A model generated the notes under the pieces. That model was not told the DNA's origin, did not search any database, and saw only the letters and a program-made list of their open reading frames with translations. Positions 59,258 to 64,000 of a stretch of DNA of 64,000 nt are shown here, in pieces. The DNA is from DATAXP01 sp963708675 (lineage in GTDB: Bacteria > Planctomycetota > Planctomycetia > Pirellulales > PNKZ01). Position numbers and translations under genes: made by a program. The stretch spans positions 62,001-126,000 of the forward strand of contig CAVPTO010000003.1 in assembly GCA_963708675.1 (NCBI GenBank), written 5' to 3'. Numbering within the stretch: position 1 is the stretch's first letter; each line of letters opens with the position of its first letter.

Positions 59258-60021
59258 TCTCGGCGCCTTCTTTGCAAGCCAGCGACGTTACCGTGCGTCT
59301 CAGTGGTCAGCGTATTCTTGATCGCATCACATTATCACTTCCACCGGGATCGATGGTCGCGCTGGTAGGTCCGAACGGATCGGGCAAGACGACGCTCATT
59401 CGCACCTTGGCTGGAACGATCAAACCGGCCGCCGGGATCGTGTCGCTCGACTCTGCCGATCTCAATATTTTGTCGCGCGCGACGATTGCTCAGCGTTGCG
59501 CCTACTTGCCGCAACATACGCTCACCGACTTTCAAATCCGCGTCGAGGACGTTGTCGCGCTGGGGCGTTACCCGCACCTCGGTGCCTGGACCGCGATGCG
59601 AAAAGCCGACTACGAAGCAGTAGCGTGGGCGATCGACCGCGTCGGATTAACCGCACTCCGCGGCAGGACGCTGCCGACCCTCTCGGGTGGCGAACGTCAG
59701 CGCGTGTTTATCGCTCGAGCACTCGCGCAAGAGGCACCGATCTTGCTATTGGACGAACCGATCTCCGGACTCGACATCGGACGTCAATTGGAACTGATGA
59801 CGCTGCTGGCCGATCTCAACGCGGGAGGTCGCTCGATCCTTGCGTCGCTGCACGACCTTCGCCCCGCTTTGGAGTTCTTCCCGCAGGCGATCTTGCTCGA
59901 TCACGGACGAATCGAAGACAGCGGGACGACCGAGCAAGTGATCTTTGGCCGCGCGCTGTCGACGGCCTTTCGCGTCAACGTCGGACGCTCTCAGCAAGTG
60001 AGCTTTCGCGTCAGCAGCTAA
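59254..60021 (+). CDS. btuD: Vitamin B12 ABC transporter ATP-binding protein BtuD
   Basis: 255 residues, start ATG 59254 overlapping btuC. Walker A GPNGSGKTT near residue 39, Q-loop region CAYLPQH, signature LSGGERQRVFIARAL, Walker B ILLLDEPISGLD, and H-loop ASLHDL are all intact. Forms the motor of the importer with BtuC. Assignment to cobalamin is by context, as for btuC. Confidence 0.93.
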   Translation: MISAPSLQASDVTVRLSGQRILDRITLSLPPGSMVALVGPNGSGKTTLIRTLAGTIKPAAGIVSLDSADLNILSRATIAQRCAYLPQHTLTDFQIRVEDVVALGRYPHLGAWTAMRKADYEAVAWAIDRVGLTALRGRTLPTLSGGERQRVFIARALAQEAPILLLDEPISGLDIGRQLELMTLLADLNAGGRSILASLHDLRPALEFFPQAILLDHGRIEDSGTTEQVIFGRALSTAFRVNVGRSQQVSFRVSS

Positions 60022-60185
60022 GCGCCTGTACGACCGCTACGACCGCCGCTTGCTTGCATCCTCGGCATAATCGTTACAGGCTGAACTCCGATCTGCCTCG
60101 CCGGCAAAGAACGCACATCCGGCTTCATGGAAGTGTCGCGCGCCTTCCGATGAAACAGTACGTCCACCAGCCATTGCACCTATAA

Positions 60186-60358
60186 CGTAGGTGAAAGCGC
60201 CAGGTGGCGAAACATTCCGGATTTCAGGGAAGAGGAGTTCAAAGCTCCCGCCGCCCCGCGACTGTAAGGGTGACGACAGCCAATAACCACTGGTCTCCGT
60301 CGAGAGACTGGGAAGGCTGGCTGAAGGTTGATCCCGAGCCAGGATATCTGACCCGGAA
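60186..60358 (+). promoter_or_regulatory. Cobalamin riboswitch upstream of btuB
   Basis: Carries the class core in order: AGGGAAGAGGAGTT, CCGCCCCGCGACTGTAAGG, AATAACCACTGG, GACTGGGAAGGC and GAGCCAGGATATCTG (the B12-box region), in the 411-base gap before the TonB-dependent receptor. In this class bound adenosyl- or methyl-cobalamin switches the downstream transporter off. The stretch 60022-60185 before it has no gene. Confidence 0.95.
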
Positions 60359-60432
60359 CTGAACAGCGAACGTTGCTCTCCTCGAGGGAAGGGAAGTAGC
60401 ACAAGTGTTAAACGTACCGCTGCGCATGCGCC

Positions 60433-62526
60433 GTGGCAGCCATCATCGCGGCGTGTTGTTGTCTGACGTCGTCTGCCGTTGCGCAGGATCTCAGCAGCGA
60501 CTTCGAGAGCGCGCCGCCACAGCCGTCTTCCAGCGCCACGCAACCTAACGCAGGTGGTCGCGCGCCGCTCGACGAACTCGCACCGACAACCGTCGTTGGT
60601 GTTCCTGGCGTCGGCGCGCCGGGCGGTGTCACGAGCGCCGAGACCGTCGTCAGTAGCGCGAACCTCGGCGGATCGCTCCTCGGCGAGACCGGTTCGTCGG
60701 TCACGATCATCACGGCCGAGCAGATTCAGCAGCGACGTGAGACCAATGTGGTCGAAATGTTGCGCGGTCTTGCCGGCGTGAACGTCGTGCAAGGTGGCGG
60801 ACCGGGTCAACTCTCCTCAGTATTCATCCGAGGCGCCAGCAGCGACCAAACGAAGGTGATGATCGACGGCATTTGGGCCAACGACATCATCTCGACCGGC
60901 CGCGGTTTCGACTTCGCGGCGTTGTCGATCGACAATATCGAACGCATCGAAATCATTCGCGGTCCGCAGAGCACGCTCTACGGCTCGGACGCGATCGGCG
61001 GCGTCATCAACATCATCACCAAAAAAGGGAGCGGCAAACGCAAAACGAACGCGCAGGCTTGGGGCGGTTCGTTCGGCATGTCGCGCGAGGCCGGAAGCAT
61101 TAGCGCCGGAACCGACAAGTATCATTACTCGTTCGCCGGCTCGTATCTGAACACGCAGGGCATCTCGGCGGCCGACGTCAATTTGCCGGGTAACGTTCTG
61201 CCCAACAGTTTCAGCAACGGCAACGTTTCGGGACGCATGGGATGGACACCGACGAAACACTTCGACGTCGAGTTCATCTTTCGTTACATCCACGGCGTGT
61301 CGCAAGTCGATTTTGGCGGCGGTCCGTTCATGGACTCGCCGAACGGCTACGCCTTCACCGACCAGATGTACACGCGCACGCAACTGCACTATGTCGGCGA
61401 GGAAGAAATCTGGGAACAATGGCTGTCGTACAACACCCAGGAGCAGACTCGCGACCTGCATCAGCCATTGGTAACGACGGCGACGATTTTCAATCAAAAC
61501 GACACGACCGCCCATTTCAACGGCAACTCGAACCTGTTCGATTGGCGGCACAGCGTCAAACTGCACGAGACCAACAAGGTCGTCTTCGGCGCGAGCTATT
61601 ACCAGGAGCAAGGTTACTCGAACAGCACGAGCACATCGTTCGGCTTCGGACCTCCGTTTATCCCATTTGTCGACTCAGTGCCAACGATGTCGCTGTTCGA
61701 TCCCGCGGTGTACTTTCAGGATCAAATCACGATCGGCGATCGTTGGTTCACGTCGTTCGGCGTGCGACAAGACAACTACAGCCTGGCCGGCAACGCGACG
61801 ACGTACCGCGCAACGACGCTGTACCGGCTACCCGTCACCAACACCGGCATTCGCGGCAGCGTAGGCACGGGCTTCAAAGCGCCGTCGATCTACCAGTTGT
61901 TCAACTCGCAGTTCGGCAATCCCGCCCTGCAGCCCGAAGTCAGCCAAGGTTACGACTACGGCCTCGATCAACCTCTGTTCAATGGCAAGGTCGTGCTAAG
62001 CGCGACCTGCTTTCAAAACACGTTCTCGAATCTGATTCAATTCCTGTTCATCGGCACTGCCGGAACTTACGTGAACCTGGCCAATGCCAACACCTCGGGC
62101 ACGGAGTTCACAGCACTGTGGAACGTCAACGATCGCACAGCCTTGACTGTGGCCTACACAAAGCTGTACTCGTTCTCTGGCGTCAACAGCGATCCGTTGC
62201 AAACCAATGCGCCGCTCATTCGCCGCCCTGGCGATACGGCCAGCGTCGGCGTCAATCGAAAGTTCTTGAACAATCGCGCGAACTTGAACATGAACGTGAT
62301 TTACGTCGGCGTGCGCAACGACATCGGGTTTCCGGACGGTTTCACAGAGACGCTCGAAGTTCTCAACCCTTACGTCGTCGCGAACCTGGCGGCCTCGTAC
62401 AACTTGCGGCCCAACGTACAACTGTTCGGGCGCGTCGATAACCTGACCGACACGCGCTACGAAGAAGTTTACGGCTTCGGCGTGGTGCCGTTCTCGGGCG
62501 TCGGCGGCATCAGCGTCGGCTGGTAG
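60433..62526 (+). CDS. btuB: TonB-dependent cobalamin receptor BtuB
   Basis: About 697 residues. A signal-like N-terminus (AAIIAACCCLTSSAVAQ) precedes the plug (SSVTIITAEQIQQRR, VMIDGIWANDIISTGRGFDF, IEIIRGPQSTLYGSDAIGGV) and a 22-strand type barrel ending in GGISVGW, the aromatic C-terminus of outer-membrane proteins. GTG 60433 is the in-frame start available; ATG 60426 is one frame off and would give a better signal start (MRR), so a base may be missing here. The cobalamin riboswitch just upstream supports BtuB over a siderophore receptor. Confidence 0.93.
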   Translation: MAAIIAACCCLTSSAVAQDLSSDFESAPPQPSSSATQPNAGGRAPLDELAPTTVVGVPGVGAPGGVTSAETVVSSANLGGSLLGETGSSVTIITAEQIQQRRETNVVEMLRGLAGVNVVQGGGPGQLSSVFIRGASSDQTKVMIDGIWANDIISTGRGFDFAALSIDNIERIEIIRGPQSTLYGSDAIGGVINIITKKGSGKRKTNAQAWGGSFGMSREAGSISAGTDKYHYSFAGSYLNTQGISAADVNLPGNVLPNSFSNGNVSGRMGWTPTKHFDVEFIFRYIHGVSQVDFGGGPFMDSPNGYAFTDQMYTRTQLHYVGEEEIWEQWLSYNTQEQTRDLHQPLVTTATIFNQNDTTAHFNGNSNLFDWRHSVKLHETNKVVFGASYYQEQGYSNSTSTSFGFGPPFIPFVDSVPTMSLFDPAVYFQDQITIGDRWFTSFGVRQDNYSLAGNATTYRATTLYRLPVTNTGIRGSVGTGFKAPSIYQLFNSQFGNPALQPEVSQGYDYGLDQPLFNGKVVLSATCFQNTFSNLIQFLFIGTAGTYVNLANANTSGTEFTALWNVNDRTALTVAYTKLYSFSGVNSDPLQTNAPLIRRPGDTASVGVNRKFLNNRANLNMNVIYVGVRNDIGFPDGFTETLEVLNPYVVANLAASYNLRPNVQLFGRVDNLTDTRYEEVYGFGVVPFSGVGGISVGW

Positions 62527-62533
62527 TTGTGCG

Positions 62534-63484
62534 CTACCGCGTACGCTGGCCGCCGCCCGTTGCGCGGTTATCGATCACGAAGTGAATGGGGACCGCAACG
62601 GTCCATTGCACCGGCTCTCCGCGCCGCATGGCAGGACGGAATCGCCACTGCCGCACGGTATCGAGCGACGCCTTGTCGAACTCAGGCACGCCGCTGGTTT
62701 CGTAGATATCGGCCGCGATGACCGTCCCGTCGACGCGTACCGTGACCGCCAACTTCACGACACCCGTGACCCGCCTTTGCAGCAACGCCGGTGGATACGG
62801 AGGTCGCGGGTTGAAGACCACGACAGGCCGCACGTCAACGTCGGCTCCGTGGTTCGCTTCCGAGCCGCTCGACGCATCGGATCGGATCGCAGCGTCGTCG
62901 AACTCCACCTTCATCTCCGAGGCCAGCACGGCACGCGGCAATGCGGGAAGGTCGTCGAGCTCGACGGTCGGCTGCACCTCAAGAGATCTCTTCGTCGGCG
63001 TTGCTGGGGCGAGCGGCAGGTCCATCGGAACATTTCCGATGGCGTCGGCGGCAGGTTGATTCACACGCTCGGCCTCGGACAAACTCCTTGCGCTACGCGC
63101 CGCAATCGTTGGCTCGGGGGCGAGGCGAACCGCGGTTGGTTCTTCGCCCTTGGTCCATTCGATGGCCGTCGTCACTTCGACAGGCGAGATTCGCCCTTCG
63201 TCGGATTCACCAAGGCTACCGGTCGATGCCCGTAGCGCCAGTGATTCGAGTCCCGACTCGACCGGAGCGATTCTCGGCAAAAGCAACCACGGCAATCCGT
63301 AGACGGTCGCCGCGCAGACCGTGCCGACGTGAACGAGCGAACTGGCCGCGAGCGCATAGACCCATCGACTCGGGCGCTTCGACGTGCATAGGCGCAGCTC
63401 GGGCGCGACAGTGATCTCGCCCGGCTCGTTCTCGAAGGGCAACGGTGTCATGTGCGTCGTACTGCGATCGACTGTCGTGTTCAC
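62534..63484 (-). CDS. tonB: TonB family energy-transducing protein
   Basis: 316 residues from GTG 63484 (ATG 63451 also possible). A membrane anchor lies near residues 43-68 (VYALAASSLVHVGTVCAATV). A long acidic/Pro-containing periplasmic spacer follows, and the C-terminal TonB domain is PRPPYPPALLQRRVTGVVKL then DTVRQWRFRPAMRRGEPVQW. It passes membrane energy to BtuB. Tail-to-tail with btuB, with only 7 bases between stops. Its own cobalamin riboswitch upstream marks it as a B12-dedicated TonB. ExbB/ExbD are not in the window. Confidence 0.92.
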   Translation of the reverse strand: MNTTVDRSTTHMTPLPFENEPGEITVAPELRLCTSKRPSRWVYALAASSLVHVGTVCAATVYGLPWLLLPRIAPVESGLESLALRASTGSLGESDEGRISPVEVTTAIEWTKGEEPTAVRLAPEPTIAARSARSLSEAERVNQPAADAIGNVPMDLPLAPATPTKRSLEVQPTVELDDLPALPRAVLASEMKVEFDDAAIRSDASSGSEANHGADVDVRPVVVFNPRPPYPPALLQRRVTGVVKLAVTVRVDGTVIAADIYETSGVPEFDKASLDTVRQWRFRPAMRRGEPVQWTVAVPIHFVIDNRATGGGQRTR

Positions 63485-63581
63485 CGGAAGGGCAAAGTGC
63501 CCGTCGCGCGCGCTCGACAGACGATCGTATCGCTACGTTTTCGGCGGGTTGTCCCTCGCACCCCGGTCGAATCGGTCGAGT

Positions 63582-63768
63582 GTTGGTAGGTCTTCTGACT
63601 TTCAAGCTGAGAGCCATCGCCTCGCCCTTCTCACCCAGCAAGCTGGGCAATGGGCCAAATGAAATGAGGCGCTCTCGTGTGCTTGATTACAGCGGCGGGG
63701 CCGTCCCGGAATTGCACCGGAGTTCCCTGTTCGCTGGCTTCCTCGACGGGAGCCAGCCACCAACACTC
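63582..63768 (-). promoter_or_regulatory. Cobalamin riboswitch upstream of tonB
   Basis: On the minus strand the class core reads GTTGGTGGCTGGCTCCC, ACAGGGAACTCCGGTGC, GGCCCCGCCGCTGTAATC, GCCCATTGCCC and GTCAGAAGACCTACC in order, ending about 98 bases ahead of the GTG start of tonB. So receptor and energiser are both under cobalamin control, on opposite strands. No gene lies elsewhere in 63485-63860. Confidence 0.95.
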
Positions 63769-63860
63769 ACACCAAAAGGCTACGGACACGCAGAATCGCT
63801 GTCAATTGCCGCCGAATCCGATTGTCGTGCCACGAGGCTTTTGCCAATCGCGATAACGAA

Positions 63861-64000
63861 TCACGCCTGTGCCAAATAAGCCTCGAGCTTATCGAACGAA
63901 CCGGTCCAGCCTTGCGTCATTCCGGCCTTCGCATTGATGAAGGTTTCAAGCTCCTCACGCGTCGTGGCGCCGTGCGGCTCCCAGGTCACCGTTACGCGCG
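63861..64000 (-). CDS. SRPBCC/AHSA1-type protein, 5'-partial
   Basis: The C-terminal 46 residues of a minus-strand gene that starts beyond the window: RVTVTWEPHGATTREELETF, then GMTQGWTGSFDKLEAYLAQA and stop at 63863-63861. The GMTxGWTxSFDKLxxYL ending is that of activator-of-Hsp90-ATPase-like (SRPBCC) proteins. Ligand and role cannot be told from the tail. Confidence 0.85.
   Translation of the reverse strand, partial: RVTVTWEPHGATTREELETFINAKAGMTQGWTGSFDKLEAYLAQA

Noticed and set aside
1..64000. tRNA, rRNA, prophage or secretion-system genes
   Set aside because: None seen on reading both strands; a covariance scan would be needed to exclude a tRNA firmly.

Overview
The window looks like a planctomycete chromosome (Pirellulales-like), moderately GC-rich. 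The basis is a combination of family traits: an alternative complex III (ACIII)–caa3 oxidase supercluster, a giant protein of autotransporter-associated beta-strand repeats ending in a PEP-CTERM signal, a XylR-type AraC regulator facing it, a secreted sulfatase, and an S53-type protease with an LEPR-like N-terminal motif and a dockerin-like C-terminus. This is inference from gene content; no rRNA or other marker gene is present.

Layout. (1) 1-12262: a tightly overlapping respiratory operon, actB(partial)-actC-actD-actE-actF-small membrane protein-sco-coxB-coxA-coxC-coxD-small membrane protein; quinol electrons would pass through ACIII to an A2-type caa3 oxidase. A 15-bp tandem repeat with in-phase stop codons lies between coxB and coxA. 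(2) 12386-32975: a stress/fermentation island with short-chain dehydrogenase, VKOR-like protein, GH15 glucoamylase, BON protein, SodC, glycine-zipper stress protein, DUF2294 and DUF3309 proteins, GlgX, and a translationally coupled phosphoketolase/class I aldolase/H+-ATPase operon. The island is eroding: it holds fragments of coxB, ppk2, pgi, a HAD hydrolase, a CPA1 antiporter and an IS5-type transposase, two of them joined by deletions. Four copies of a structured leader sit here, three with a sigma70-like promoter and an intrinsic terminator ahead of DUF3309, DUF2294 and phosphoketolase. I do not recognise it as a known riboswitch, and it is the best candidate for something undescribed. (3) 33075-36809: pRiA4b ORF-3-like protein, TPR protein and an MFS transporter. 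(4) 37270-51416: XylR regulator divergent from the ~3,260-residue repeat protein, then sulfatase and a coupled ferritin-like protein. (5) 51708-56985: S53-type protease/adhesin-like protein. (6) 57298-63768: a complete-looking cobalamin uptake locus, btuF-btuC-btuD, cobalamin riboswitch-btuB, and convergent tonB behind a second cobalamin riboswitch. (7) A partial SRPBCC/AHSA1 gene ends the window.

Several otherwise intact genes (SDR, GH15, DUF2294, giant repeat protein, S53 protein, btuF) carry single or double base shifts, mostly at short GC-rich runs. These may be assembly errors rather than mutations; the deletion-fusion remnants in the island are better evidence of real decay.
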